31,836 nucleotides of DNA from Saccoglossus kowalevskii. Its lineage: Eukaryota > Hemichordata > Enteropneusta > Harrimaniidae. A program made the translations under genes and the position numbers. Numbering within the stretch: the stretch's first letter is position 1; every line of letters begins with the position of its first letter. The notes beneath the pieces were generated by a model. It was not told the DNA's origin and did not search any database. It saw only the letters and a program-made list of their open reading frames with translations. The stretch is taken from NCBI RefSeq assembly GCF_000003605.2, contig NW_003134841.1:211179-243014 (forward strand), given 5' to 3'. Positions 21,301 through 26,616 of the stretch are shown piece by piece.

Positions 21301-23818
21301 TGAAAATTACTTTATTGTCATTTATTGTTTTCTATTTTCTCTGTATTAATGATCAGCATGAAAAAAAAAATCCTCTACAAAATCTATTTCTTTATATTCA
21401 ACCTAGAATCAGTCAATATTATATAAATTAAATAAATACCAGTGAAATGAAGGAAATAGAAAACATTTTTGAACATAATCTATTTTCACGGATTTGTCAA
21501 ATGCAATTATAAAATGTTCTTTTCCCATTCAGAGAAAATGAATTCAAATCAAATTCAGAGTTAGAATGGATACATCTATGCAACCCACAGTATAATACTG
21601 AGTCCATCTGTTACAGAGACGACTGTGACAGGGTATTTAAATGCTGGATTTTTTACCTCATTGTGATCAAATAATACACATTTCTCTCTTTCACATGTAG
21701 CTGTCCTATATCTGAAATAATCACTCATACCATATTGCTTTTAAAATTGATTCACCGAATTTTGTTTGTTTATAATTTAACAAAGTACAGTTATATTTGT
21801 ACATGCAAAGTCCAATAATGATACATATTAACGATTATTTATTATATAATATTTCATATATTTATAAACACTATACATGCTGTATGTAAATAGTTGAAAT
21901 GTATTGATTAAATTTATATGTACACGATTCGATAATGTAATTAAGGGGTTAATAAAGATGAAATGTAATAATAAAAACATATTAACGATTATTTATTATA
22001 CAATATTTCATATAATTAGATCGCTTACATGCTGTGTATAAACAGTTGAAATTTGCTGATTTAACTTATATTTAAATTTTAGTTTTGGTGATTTAATTAA
22101 GGGTTTTATAGTGTGACAATAGTGTGACACATTTTGCTTAAAATTCAAGAAGTTTATATTACTGGTTGCCATAGAAATGTCTTATTTACAGATATGGCCA
22201 AAACCATATCTACATTTTATTATTTAGTTGTCATGGCTTGATTTTACTGAGACATCAAAGCCAATTGTATTGGTGCTCTACCATTTTGACCTTGATGTCT
22301 CCAAGGAATTTCATATAATTTCTTTACACTATATTTAAAGACAATTTTGAAAATGGGTGAAAATCAACCCCTTTACTGTCTGGTGTCACTTATATTTGAA
22401 GTGACCTGAAGAGCTGTTTTTTAACTTTATACTGTCTTATACAAACAATTCAGATATTTTTAGGAGGTCATTAATTCTGTTTCAGCTGTGACATTATTTA
22501 CAATAGTGTGGCATTCCACAGCACACATGAACTCTTTGAAAGATGGAGACAACTTCATCTCTCACTGAATAAACCTGAATAACTGTTTCCAAAATATTGG
22601 TCAAGTGATGTAAACCAATGACAACTGATGTCCATTCGGTTCAAAATGAATTGACAAAGTAATTTCAGAAAAATACAAAATTCTGGTTGGAAAAATTCAA
22701 TAGGTTAACAAGTACATACTAAGACAGGGTACATGTATGTATTATAAAATAAAGTTAATCTGGATGTTGAGAAATCCCAGAAAACCATTACTTTTTATTG
22801 AACTGTTTAATAACATTCACTGCCAGCATATGAAAATATACATCTATTTCAGATTACCAAGGGATGTTGTTAACTGCAGTATATTTTAGTTTTATCATCT
22901 CACGACACAAATTGAATGGAAATTTGAGCGACTTACAGAGTATATCAATAAAAGCAATGCTTAAATGTTTGAAGTGGAAAATCCTGTGTGGAAAAATGCA
23001 TTATGATTGTACAGATTAATTCTCTATATTTTATTTCCTGATTGTTATTAATTACAAAAAACATTATGCCAGGAAAGGTTGAAAACCACATGTTACATGT
23101 ATTTTTATCAGTAAAAAAATACAGAAAATATTATTTATTATTATCTACATAAAAATTAACTGTATACAAGGTTCTTAAATTTATGTTCACTGTATGCAAA
23201 TTTTCATGAAAATTTCACTTCATGTGAATTCTGAGAAATTCTCACTGCTACAATATTGTGAAAATTTGTCACTTGTGAAATTATAAATTTATAATGTGTG
23301 GGCTACACTGAACATTCAATGGACACTCCGGGGAGGGGAATCACTGTGAACAACTAATAACTAGAGAACTTGCAAGCATTATAATTAAATTACGCAATGG
23401 CAAAACTTTTAATTATTAATGAATTAGAAATTTGCACGCTGTGAGACAACAATACAAAATAACTTAGTGATGACTGCATGTTTATTTCATATCCCTCCTT
23501 GAAATGCACACATCAATGTAAATACTCATAAACAAACAAAGAATGCATACTTAGTGCAAAATAAATTCTTGTTCACTTACCTATTTTAACGTATCCACCT
23601 GTTACAAATTTATTAATAATCCTGGTTAGCACAAACCCGAACATACGTGAGTTATAATAAACGAGATACAGAATCCAGAGACCTGTCATCAGAGTCGTGA
23701 ACATCAACCATATAACATCTGATTTGAAAATGAGCTCGGACAGTTCAGGCGCATCGGTTGTTTGTATCGTCTCATTGTCCGGGATTGTTGTTATTATTGG
23801 GGTGACCGAGGTGGACAT
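138..23818 (-). CDS. BLTP1: BLTP1 (KIAA1109/tweek) 5' portion, 19 coding exons, incomplete at 3' end
   Basis: The spliced minus-strand product follows the N-terminal ~980 residues of vertebrate BLTP1 exon by exon, from memory of the family. Landmarks are a signal anchor near residues 35-55 followed by YYNSR, the blocks FRWW, FGLEPTMIPE, LIPVIKVDVST, LDQFMHSVK, PPRYMGEGF, YGPWADRQR, NIIADATIDILFTK, NWIDCSSQNQEN, KWRNVTQE, LTLRP, SGLQVRGHAMF and LEYAWLVEVQ. The family (Csf1 in yeast, tweek in fly, LPD-3 in worm) forms rod-like hydrophobic bridges that move lipids between the ER and other membranes; the N-terminal helix anchors the ER end. The visible part is that anchor plus the start of the repeating beta-groove. 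Exons are joined by consensus donors (mostly gtaagt, gtatgt, gtgag) and ag acceptors. The gene continues beyond base 1; vertebrate length is about 5000 residues. One junction (exon 17/18) breaks phase by one base. Family assignment is very secure; exact exon ends are read by eye. Confidence 0.96.
443..1299. repeat. Tandem array, 11 units of ~79 bp, tRNA-like boxes and hairpins
   Basis: Units start at 443, 522, 601, 680, 765, 844, 923, 1004, 1083, 1162 and 1241; the last is cut short at about 1299. The period is 79 bp, with 85 bp for the unit at 680 (6-base insert ggtact) and 81 bp for the unit at 923. On the plus strand each unit has tggtataatggttag, resembling a Pol III A box in Asp/Glu-type tRNAs, and 24 bases later ggttcaacc, resembling a B box. 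Each unit also has neighbouring inverted repeats: tggtt-tagt-aacca, ggttagt-gtg-actacc (one bulge), ccagca-t-tgctgg and aaccac-t-gtggtt. No proper 7-base anticodon loop or acceptor stem forms, so these are not functional tRNAs. It lies in BLTP1 intron 18, antisense to the gene's transcription. Confidence 0.93.
1419..1595 (-). CDS. BLTP1: BLTP1 exon 18 (residues 840-898)
   Basis: Acceptor ttcaacag, donor gtgagt, 177 bases. It encodes RPDSDIHLKEGHLTLSGLQV, then RGHAMFSGEDLPPTSETLEY and AWLVEVQVGSVSGKVTLPQ, close to the vertebrate LSGLQLRAHAMFSAEGLPL..LEYAWLIDVQAGSLTAKVTAPQ. The exon must be read from its first base (phase 0), whereas exon 17 ends in phase 2. Confidence 0.94.
1756..1892 (-). CDS. 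BLTP1: BLTP1 exon 17 (residues 794-839)
   Basis: Acceptor tttacag, donor gtaagt, 137 bases. It encodes HCGEKDGMIPVAHLEQLCFE, then MHKTYRETKLQLLLSPVTIL and MADTY. Matches FLERLCFEMKKGFRETMLQLILSPLNVFVSDNY. The canonical donor leaves two bases (phase 2), which does not fit the next exon. Confidence 0.92.
1893..2757 (-). other. BLTP1 intron 16
   Basis: AT-rich intron containing a MITE copy (2170-2314). Nothing else recognisable. Confidence 0.85.
2170..2314 (-). mobile_element. MITE family A, copy 1 (TA-flanked)
   Basis: Begins after ta with ccgtgaaatctgtattagaa and ends with ttctaatacagattttaca, an imperfect terminal inverted repeat. The internal part (gatgctctaatagaagctgc) is shared with the copies at 9478 and 20046. 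The ta before the left end suggests a Tc1/mariner-type non-autonomous element. The right end has drifted. Confidence 0.75.
2758..2955 (-). CDS. BLTP1: BLTP1 exon 16 (residues 728-793)
   Basis: Acceptor tttacag, donor gtcagg (weaker than the others), 198 bases, phase 0 both ends. It encodes ENFFGEDQMFTDLS, a Ser/Pro-rich acidic loop and then NPLTLRPLCVTVSASITNVR and GYFPK. Matches the family ENYFGED opening and HPLALRPWDITVLVNLYKVHG. Confidence 0.92.
2956..4033 (-). other. BLTP1 intron 15, with Harbinger-like fragment at ~3190-3410
   Basis: The stretch near 3190 (ttaaggccaggaaaaaaaa, then ttcctcgtttc) resembles the left end of the element at 20605, and the poly-T and aggcgg parts also resemble its interior. 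This is probably a decayed relative. The rest is AT-rich with no recognisable feature; the 80-codon plus-strand ORF at 3768 shows no family features. Confidence 0.5.
4034..4307 (-). CDS. BLTP1: BLTP1 exon 15 (residues 636-727)
   Basis: Acceptor cactag, donor gtaagc, 274 bases, the longest exon here. It encodes STGWIDCLSVPEASLNLGYT, then a low-conservation loop, then DPSTLPPDVISVEFDMGPSE and VYGSILRHFYFLK. Matches SGWVECWTVPSVMLTIDYTWHP and DPSELPPDKLHVEMELSP. The loop is shorter than in vertebrates. Confidence 0.94.
4380..4575. repeat. Degenerate catatcata-type AT-rich satellite tract
   Basis: Repeated, imperfect catatcata / ataccatat / attaatcaaa words through most of BLTP1 intron 14 up to the exon 14 donor side. 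It is low-complexity sequence, not coding. Confidence 0.75.
4630..4811 (-). CDS. BLTP1: BLTP1 exon 14 (residues 576-636)
   Basis: Acceptor gtaccag, donor gtatga, 182 bases. It encodes IENADLRIFIPECATSRHVL, then a Lys/Ser/Asn-rich loop, then SKWRNVTQE. Anchored by the family motifs EDVDLHLFLPDC and KPKWRNVTQE. Confidence 0.94.
4812..5555 (-). other. BLTP1 intron 13
   Basis: AT-rich intron. I see no coding block or repeat of note. Confidence 0.8.
5556..5653 (-). CDS. BLTP1: BLTP1 exon 13 (residues 543-575)
   Basis: Acceptor tgcatag, donor gtaagt, 98 bases, ending in phase 0. It encodes VLLAICGEHFDISFNLPFSD, then FLPETVPIKF. Aligned to vertebrate VYLAACGETLNIDFSLPFTDFVP. It is too short for an ORF scan and was found by homology. 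Confidence 0.93.
5881..6036 (-). CDS. BLTP1: BLTP1 exon 12 (residues 491-543)
   Basis: Acceptor cttccag, donor gtgaga, 156 bases. It encodes DLMNDWSSKSKPDLLSFTPY, then TWQFNLVFNEFELILPSN and NWIDCSSQNQEN. This is highly similar to the vertebrate DWSS..PD..SF.PYTW and HNWIDCSTKQQEN blocks. Confidence 0.95.
6037..6413 (-). other. BLTP1 intron 11
   Basis: AT-rich intron with nothing recognisable beyond the splice signals. Confidence 0.8.
6414..6531 (-). CDS. BLTP1: BLTP1 exon 11 (residues 452-491)
   Basis: Acceptor ttgttag, donor gtatgt, 118 bases. It encodes FSVNVHYPMIWNHHQTWECD and then FCKGTWFFIYQHKTFL, matching the family block YPRIWN..QTWQCEL..YKATYHFIFAQKNF. A second ag inside the exon would bring an immediate stop, so the first was chosen. 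Confidence 0.94.
6703..6760. mobile_element. Possible hAT-type terminus fragment with poly-G tract
   Basis: cactggtggatccagaaatt followed by cagc and gggggggg-t-gggggg resembles the 'cagtggcggatccag ... ggggggg' ends common in hAT-derived elements of invertebrates. It lies in BLTP1 intron 10 (6532-6925). No partner end or target duplication was found. The assignment rests on recalled similarity. Confidence 0.4.
6926..7096 (-). CDS. BLTP1: BLTP1 exon 10 (residues 395-451)
   Basis: Acceptor gtgacag, donor gtaaat, 171 bases, phase 0 both ends. It encodes ETNAIHMNIGAGSYIEVIVP and then GQLLHVDSSTSLQYRSFIES. This matches the vertebrate blocks VGAGSYLEINIP and GQLLHVDATTSMQYRTLLE. The plus-strand ORF here is a shadow. 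Confidence 0.94.
7097..8043 (-). other. BLTP1 intron 9
   Basis: Very AT-rich intron; holds the CTCF-like motif at 7666. Plus-strand ORFs at 7247 and 7395 are low-complexity reads without family features. Confidence 0.8.
7666..7679 (-). promoter_or_regulatory. CTCF-like motif
   Basis: Minus strand reads ccactggagggcgc, which fits the CTCF core (ccasyagrkggcrs) at 13 of 14 positions. An identical 14-mer in the same orientation is at 19689. Binding is not shown by sequence alone. Confidence 0.4.
8044..8200 (-). CDS. BLTP1: BLTP1 exon 9 (residues 342-394)
   Basis: Acceptor ctctccag, donor gtaagt, 157 bases, ending in phase 0. It encodes REWLHKLFYPVDYQDLVVTK, then a linker, then FDFRLNIIADATIDILFTK. 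The NIIADATIDLLFTK block is one of the best conserved in vertebrate BLTP1. Confidence 0.95.
8201..9258 (-). other. BLTP1 intron 8, low-complexity rich
   Basis: Contains a T-rich tract (about 8310-8362), ca-rich microsatellite stretches (about 8645-8690 and 8745-8775) and a tandem catgta run (8706-8724). No coding block seen; the ORFs here are repeats. Confidence 0.75.
9259..9376 (-). CDS. BLTP1: BLTP1 exon 8 (residues 303-342)
   Basis: Acceptor tgactag, donor gtatta, 118 bases. It encodes LEDYEISPAPCWGMNVKCGK and then GTDLSYGPWADRQR. The CWG, CGKGTD and YGPWADRQR motifs are conserved through the family. Confidence 0.96.
9377..10740 (-). other. BLTP1 intron 7
   Basis: AT-rich intron containing the most intact MITE family A copy (9478-9657). 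The rest shows nothing recognisable. Confidence 0.8.
9478..9657 (+). mobile_element. MITE family A, copy 2, intact (180 bp, TA-flanked)
   Basis: Flanked by ta on both sides. The left end ctgtaaaatctgtattagaa(gc) pairs with the right end (gc)ttctaatacagattttacgg, a 22-base terminal inverted repeat with one mismatch. The interior repeats the word gcttctattaga in both orientations. The 71-codon plus-strand ORF is just this element read through and is not a gene. Confidence 0.88.
10741..10820 (-). CDS. BLTP1: BLTP1 exon 7 (residues 276-303)
   Basis: Acceptor ctttcag, donor gtgagc, 80 bases. It encodes PPRYMGEGFVMLQSNAVDFY and then YYWDEP, matching PPRLMGEGFVVMQSNDVDLYYYMDEP of vertebrates. Vertebrates follow this with an acidic insert that is much reduced here. 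Confidence 0.95.
10821..13254 (-). other. BLTP1 intron 6
   Basis: A 2.4-kb intron containing the 62-bp direct duplication at 11064-11199. ORFs at 11137, 11559 and 11857 lack recognisable domains and splice context and are probably chance. Confidence 0.75.
11064..11199. repeat. 62-bp perfect direct duplication
   Basis: 11064-11125 and 11138-11199 are identical over 62 bases (starting tattttctgaggtgttctat), separated by the 12 bases ttacttgagaac. Perfect identity implies a recent duplication, or an assembly artefact. Confidence 0.92.
13255..13445 (-). CDS. BLTP1: BLTP1 exon 6 (residues 213-276)
   Basis: Acceptor cttccag, donor gtacgt, 191 bases, phase 0 to phase 2. It encodes GRVVFGNRLVPTTLTVSFED followed by MYTTKQASTPLDQFMHSVK and ENVRLMFAPSPKFQGQLD. 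This matches the family block with TYTTKPPSSHLDQFMH and ENVRVMLVPSP. Confidence 0.95.
13446..14039 (-). other. BLTP1 intron 5
   Basis: AT-rich intron with nothing recognisable. Confidence 0.8.
14040..14127 (-). CDS. BLTP1: BLTP1 exon 5 (residues 183-212)
   Basis: Acceptor ttctccag, donor gtaagt, 88 bases. It encodes a short basic linker and then SWRDLIPVIKVDVST, nearly identical to the vertebrate block. The linker before this block is clearly shorter than in vertebrates. Confidence 0.94.
14128..15032 (-). other. BLTP1 intron 4, with probable pogo/Tigger-like fragment
   Basis: At 14806-14935, cctctataaactgaacacct is followed by a second cctctgtaaactgaaca and later ctgtaaactggacaattt; the block is bounded by ggtttcactg on both sides. 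Such 'cctctataaactgaacac' ends are typical of pogo/Tigger-type elements. No transposase ORF seen. Confidence 0.45.
15033..15201 (-). CDS. BLTP1: BLTP1 exon 4 (residues 127-183)
   Basis: Acceptor tttctag, donor gtattt, 169 bases. It encodes AETRLNILLNGLEYHQYNRS and then LFSQIEKKFGLEPTMIPESE, aligned to the family segment with YNRS and FGLEPTIIP. A charged Lys/Glu linker follows (SEKERKEAANQK), where vertebrates carry a longer disordered insert. Confidence 0.95.
15202..15755 (-). other. BLTP1 intron 3
   Basis: AT-rich intron with no recognisable element. Confidence 0.8.
15756..15817 (-). CDS. BLTP1: BLTP1 exon 3 (residues 106-127)
   Basis: A 62-base exon with acceptor tttcag and donor gttaga, phase 2 to phase 1. 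It encodes RVQDGWAIFRWWRPYKPMPD; the FRWW tetrad is a family hallmark. The donor is weaker than its neighbours, but the phases fit both sides exactly. Confidence 0.92.
15895..15922. repeat. 28-bp direct repeat, left copy
   Basis: acatataagggttgggccaa plus tgaatatt matches 18147-18174 with one mismatch (g to a). The pair brackets the zinc-finger-like ORF, the N gap and their flanks in BLTP1 intron 2. Confidence 0.85.
16545..16908 (+). pseudogene. ZAD-like zinc-binding domain fragment, frameshifted
   Basis: On the strand opposite BLTP1, in its intron 2. From about 16545 the frame reads TKETTCIVCGSDIENIENRR, then RLFRG, then LYACRKC, ending DEFRKKFQQIK. The two C-x2-C pairs (codons at 16560 and 16569, 16701 and 16710) are 47 residues apart and a helix follows, the layout of ZAD-type treble-clef modules; similar N-terminal modules occur in uncharacterised marine invertebrate proteins. 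There is no ATG in this frame: upstream it is open back to a stop in the 16450s, while the nearby ATG at 16483 is in another frame. The frame stops at 16814, but a +1 shift near 16760 gives LKSQAFSTKRMATESGGSLV and then SKQVLFDKTNVNN, a plausible Ser/Thr-rich linker, up to a stop at 16906. So it is a decayed gene or contains contig-end errors. Function unknown. Confidence 0.5.
16824..16910. repeat. 87-bp sequence identical across the gap, left copy
   Basis: Identical base for base to 17743-17829, and abuts the run of N directly, as the other copy does. This is most simply two overlapping contig ends that were not merged. Confidence 0.95.
16911..17742. other. Assembly gap, 832 N
   Basis: A run of N only. 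The non-round length suggests an estimate from paired reads. The long ORFs spanning it are meaningless. Confidence 0.99.
17743..17829. repeat. 87-bp sequence identical across the gap, right copy
   Basis: Exact copy of 16824-16910; see that entry. Confidence 0.95.
18147..18174. repeat. 28-bp direct repeat, right copy
   Basis: Partner of 15895-15922, one mismatch in 28. A short gttgata word also precedes both copies. Confidence 0.85.
18223..18622. mobile_element. TTAA-flanked MITE, piggyBac-like (400 bp)
   Basis: ttaa at 18219-18222 and 18623-18626 flank a segment that begins aggcccag and ends ttgggcct, an 8-base inverted terminus with one mismatch. The interior is non-coding and locally GC-richer, with a gtcacgtgat E-box-like palindrome and aacgcgttttt. 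TTAA target duplication is typical of piggyBac-type elements. The termini are short, so this is moderately supported. Confidence 0.55.
18627..19102 (-). other. Rest of BLTP1 intron 2
   Basis: AT-rich sequence between the TTAA element and exon 2. The 116-codon minus-strand ORF at 18727-19077 has no recognisable domain, no BLTP1 homology and no splice context that fits the gene. Confidence 0.6.
19103..19181 (-). CDS. BLTP1: BLTP1 exon 2 (residues 80-106)
   Basis: Acceptor tttcag, donor gtatgt, 79 bases, phase 1 to phase 2. It encodes SFSVSLLSGKVMFRDFHF followed by MNEDFSLR, matching the family block SFSVLSGKVMVREIYYITEDMSIR. This is the first beta-strand pair of the lipid-transfer groove. It is too short for an ORF scan and was found by homology and splice phase. 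Confidence 0.93.
19689..19702 (-). promoter_or_regulatory. CTCF-like motif, second copy
   Basis: Minus strand ccactggagggcgc, identical to 7666-7679 and in the same orientation; 13 of 14 positions fit the CTCF core. Confidence 0.4.
20046..20129 (-). mobile_element. MITE family A, copy 3, truncated
   Basis: Reverse complement starts ctgtaaaatctgtattagaa and follows the left half of the 9478 copy (gcttctattaaaatggt, attgcaacagagggga, gcttctattagagcatct). It ends next to ta at 20130. The other half is missing. Confidence 0.8.
20209..20379. mobile_element. MITE family B (171 bp, TA-flanked)
   Basis: Flanked by ta at 20207 and 20380. The ends ctgtgaaggggtcaattatt and agtgaaaattagtcatttta(cag) form an imperfect terminal inverted repeat. 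An inner 19-base hairpin (attcactgggttttaattt against aaattaaaacccactgaat, one mismatch, 6-base loop) lies near the left end. Confidence 0.75.
20605..21032. mobile_element. Harbinger-like MITE (428 bp, TTA-flanked)
   Basis: ggccagactttttttattcc with cttgtttc at the left pairs with gaaacaagtgataataaaag plus tctggcc at the right, an imperfect ~30-base terminal inverted repeat. It is flanked by tta at 20602 and 21033. A 3-bp T-A target duplication and gg.. termini fit PIF/Harbinger elements. The interior is poly-A/T-rich; ORFs inside are shadows. Confidence 0.7.
21823..22110. repeat. Imperfect tandem duplication, ~154-bp offset
   Basis: The segment from 21823 (acatattaacgattatttat) recurs from 21977. 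The copies share acatgctgt, aacagttgaaat-like and taattaaggg words over ~130 bases but have diverged. An old local duplication in BLTP1 intron 1. Confidence 0.85.
23581..23818 (-). CDS. BLTP1: BLTP1 exon 1: start codon and ER signal anchor (residues 1-79)
   Basis: ATG at 23818-23816 opens MSTSVTPIITTIPDN. An upstream in-frame GTG (23830) is not a credible start, and no in-frame ATG precedes the upstream stop. A Ser/Thr-rich, acidic head is followed by a hydrophobic helix near residues 35-55 (starting VIWLMF), then YYNSRMFGFVLTRIINKF and GGYVKIG, matching the family's N-terminal anchor. The donor is gtaagt at 23580, phase 1. Confidence 0.95.
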
Positions 23819-24250
23819 GTTGCAAAACACTGTAGTAGCAAGCGATCCTGGTTGAAATCGTGTATTGTTGCGGGCTATTTTGGGCAGTGTTCAGGTGATC
23901 GGATGAGCGAAACCGGATGAACTCATGCAAACGAGAGGACGCACAGAGATGGGTCGAGACGCCGCACCAGCAGGTAGTCGTACAAGTTTAGCTGCAAACT
24001 GATTGACAATCAGACATCCAAGGAAGCAACACACATACTGAGATCTTCCATGCTCATCTTGGTGTCATTTTTACGTACTTGTTGATTTGAAATAACACAT
24101 CCCCCAATAAAACACGACTTCATGGGGCTCTGCTCATTGTTGTAACAGTAACACATTTGTAGACGCCATGTTGAATGAAAGAATACAAACATTATTGCTA
24201 GGTGGCGCTATTTTCATGCCAACCAGAATTTGTAATTTTGACCGCGTGAG
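23819..24250 (-). promoter_or_regulatory. BLTP1 5' leader and probable promoter region
   Basis: Upstream of the start codon, base composition is less AT-rich (23880-23990) with several CpGs. At 24175-24163 the minus strand reads attcaacatggcg, a TISU/YY1-like element; its ATG (24170-24168) opens an 11-codon upstream ORF ending in tga. At 24195-24208 the plus strand ttgctaggtggcgc fits the CTCF core at 11 of 14 positions. No TATA box is obvious. The transcription start is not determinable here. Confidence 0.45.
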
Positions 24251-25237
24251 GTCGTACTCACCAATAATGGATACTAAATGATTCCAACAATGAACGTTTT
24301 TTTAAACACTGTATACTCTTTTCAGTTATTAAGATCTTTTTAAAACTTTTCAAACATGAAGATAGTATTTGCACACCTACCCCTAAACAGCTATGCAATT
24401 CTGTCTTAATGAATTGCTGATGTTAATTTGATATCTTGGATGGGAAAAAAGCTTTTGAGACTGGAGTGACTATTTGCCGGGAAATATTCTGTGTAATTAT
24501 CATTTAGGTCATCTAGTGTTCGGAGTTGCAAATAATTCGTAAAATACACTAGACTCTACTCATCGGTTTCAAGTTGTCGATGACGTCACGGCACAGGGAC
24601 CCCAAGAACTATAATCAACTAAGTATACGCAGTCTCTATGAGCGGGGGGGGGGGGGTGTCGGCTGGTATCTTAAATTTCTTACACTAGATACCAGCCGAT
24701 AGCCGATATCATGTTTTAGTTTCCAAAATAATCGATATCACACAGTCTTGGTTCAGCATGGTTTCTGCGCCCTCGGCGACGGATTCAGACGCAACCCCGA
24801 ATAGCTCTTGCAGATACATTTATCTAAAGCATTTGCATATTCCATGTTCCGTGAGAATTTATCTTGTCTGATCCCCGGGCTTTGTGCGCCTTTTTCGAAT
24901 GCATATCTTGCCTGTGTGTCGAGGTGCGGGAGTGGACAGGTTTTCACAGGGGACAGCGTAACGCGTTGTAAAATTGTGCGAGGAATTTGTGATTGGACGA
25001 CTAGTAGAATTCGGGTGACGTAAAATATTTAAATATTTGTTTCATGAAATTTCCTCTGTATTTTTTTTTTAAATCTACCCGTGCTTCAATGGACAATCCC
25101 TGTTAGAATAAATATCACCGCGTGTATCGTATGCGATTGTTGAATATCAAAACGCTCAAAGCGGTAAAGTGTGATACACGCATTATACGTTACGTGGTTC
25201 ATACCTGGTATTCTCCACGCCTTCTACTTATGTGAAA
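24251..25237. other. Intergenic stretch with poly-G and hairpin
   Basis: Contains the poly-G/hairpin at 24644-24698 and, at about 24740-25020, a GC-richer block with an atttgcat octamer (24831) and a reversed CCAAT box (gattgg, 24992). The two overlapping ORFs on opposite strands in that block have no recognisable domain. It could be a promoter or a decayed element. Confidence 0.5.
24644..24698. repeat. 13-base poly-G followed by a perfect 12-bp stem hairpin
   Basis: Thirteen consecutive G (24644-24656), then cggctggtatct (24660-24671), a 15-base loop, and agataccagccg (24687-24698). The arms are perfectly complementary. Confidence 0.93.
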
Positions 25238-25522
25238 ATGGACATATGGAGTATACTCGCATGTACATTGATATACCTCTGGACACTTCAAGGGATAACA
25301 ATTGTGTTAATGGAATATGAAATATCGATTATGCTCTATCGTTATGCGATGGCCGCGAATGGACATGGATTTTTTTATTTCTTGGTAAATGCTAATTCAA
25401 AATTCTCATGTCCGATGTTTGTTCCTAATACACATTTCGCAATAGCCGTATTATCTTTTCTATCTATGTTGCTGGTGTTTCACATCGTCAAAATCCAATG
25501 CAATACTATATATTACAAGTAA
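25238..25522 (+). CDS. Unidentified small ORF, two predicted membrane segments
   Basis: ATG at 25238 in a good context (aaaatgg) opens 94 codons to a taa stop. The earlier in-frame gtg at 25232 is not a likely start. Hydrophobic stretches lie near residues 6-26 (ILACTLIYLWTLQGITIVLM) and 67-85 (FAIAVLSFLSMLLVFHIV), joined by a loop with one Cys and YRYAMAANGHGFF. I do not recognise the family. There is no clear promoter, polyadenylation or splice context, and AT-rich DNA readily encodes hydrophobic residues by chance, so it may not be a gene. Confidence 0.25.
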   Translation: MDIWSILACTLIYLWTLQGITIVLMEYEISIMLYRYAMAANGHGFFYFLVNANSKFSCPMFVPNTHFAIAVLSFLSMLLVFHIVKIQCNTIYYK

Positions 25523-26490
25523 CCTGTAGAATGCTGTGTTGGTAATATTTTTATATCGATTTTTGTTGCATTTGCAGCAAATAGTTACCAAACAATGAGA
25601 AATCTATTGGATTGGATTTACCTCTCAGCTGGCTTCAAATACATAGTTGAAGCCTGCCTAACCGGTGCTTATACAGGATTTAATTACAGCACCTAGACGG
25701 TCTGTGGTTACAGCTTCATGTTCCGAGTAATCGCAAGAAATTGACATTGCAATAGAAAATAAAAGACTGGCACTCCCATGCAATTAATAGCAAGTGAAAT
25801 GCCTGGGATTGAAACACAGATTCTAAAGTCACTGATGTAGGCAATGACTAACGAGGTAGTTTATTTAACCAGTGCTGAACCACAAGCTGAAATTATAATT
25901 AAGTTAAGTTAATTTGTTTATTTCAATTTCTCCTGTCAAATAGAATACATCGGTGAATGGATGTTTTGGGGTGTAGTTTACACTGTGTATAAAGTGGTAG
26001 GGTTGGGTGTCATATAATTTGTTCATTTCCAACTCTCATGAAGTAACATAGAATTTCACTTAATTTATTTTCGTTTTCAAGCATTACGTGTGAATCCAAT
26101 TTTCACTGTGCTGTGTCAAGTCTCAATGGAGTTTGAGGGAAATGGCATTTTCACTGGAATTTATTTTAGCGGAAAAATGTTTACAGTGAAAATGAAGTAT
26201 TTCACATTATTACATATGTACTGCAGTTTATTTTGATTCGTCCCTGAAATCAAAATCAGTATTTCCACACCACATATGCAAATGAGGTCTGAGAATAACA
26301 AAGTAGTTCTTTCGAAACATAGCAGAAAGAAACTATATTTAGAAGTACGATATTTTATACTTGGATACATGAATATACGACCAATTTCGGACAATCGCCC
26401 TCAAAATAATTGATGAAATAGTTTCGGGACCCATCGACAGTAGAAAAGTAGAAACTTGAGGCGAAAATAATGAAAAAAAAAACGGCTGTT
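25523..26490. other. Intergenic, with possible decayed MITE at ~26051-26205
   Basis: tagaatttcacttaatttat near the left and agtgaaaatgaagtatttca at the right resemble, in inverted order, the ends of the element at 31444. Otherwise nothing recognisable. Confidence 0.4.
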
Positions 26491-26495
26491 ACGGC

Positions 26496-26616
26496 CCGAC
26501 CTGATTTCAGGTCGGTAAAATAGGGTAACTCGCATAGGATGGAACTGTAGCTCCCTGGTTTCGCGTTAACACCACGACGAACCAAATGACAGACAGCGAA
26601 ACCAAGCGAGCTACAG
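26496..26616. repeat. Two adjacent inverted repeats
   Basis: ccgacctga-tt-tcaggtcgg (26496-26515) is a perfect 9-bp stem. It is followed by ctgtagctccctggtttcgc (26545-26564) against gcgaaaccaagcgagctaca(g) (26596-26616), imperfect, with a 31-base loop. Confidence 0.8.

Larger units (their letters stand above)
19182..23580 (-). other. BLTP1 intron 1 (4.4 kb)
   Basis: Long first intron with a CTCF-like motif (19689), MITE family A copy 3 (20046), a second MITE (20209), a Harbinger-like element (20605) and a 154-bp-offset duplication (21823). From about 22110 to 23580 I see only AT-rich sequence with short gtgaaatt-type inverted words near 23190-23290. Confidence 0.85.

Noticed and set aside
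23819-23830. Upstream in-frame start (MFCN) for BLTP1
   Set aside because: The codon is gtg, not ATG; the first ATG in frame is at 23818.
26355-26585. 76-codon minus-strand ORF with a hydrophobic stretch
   Set aside because: It has no ATG (opens with ttg) and overlaps inverted repeats; no recognisable family.
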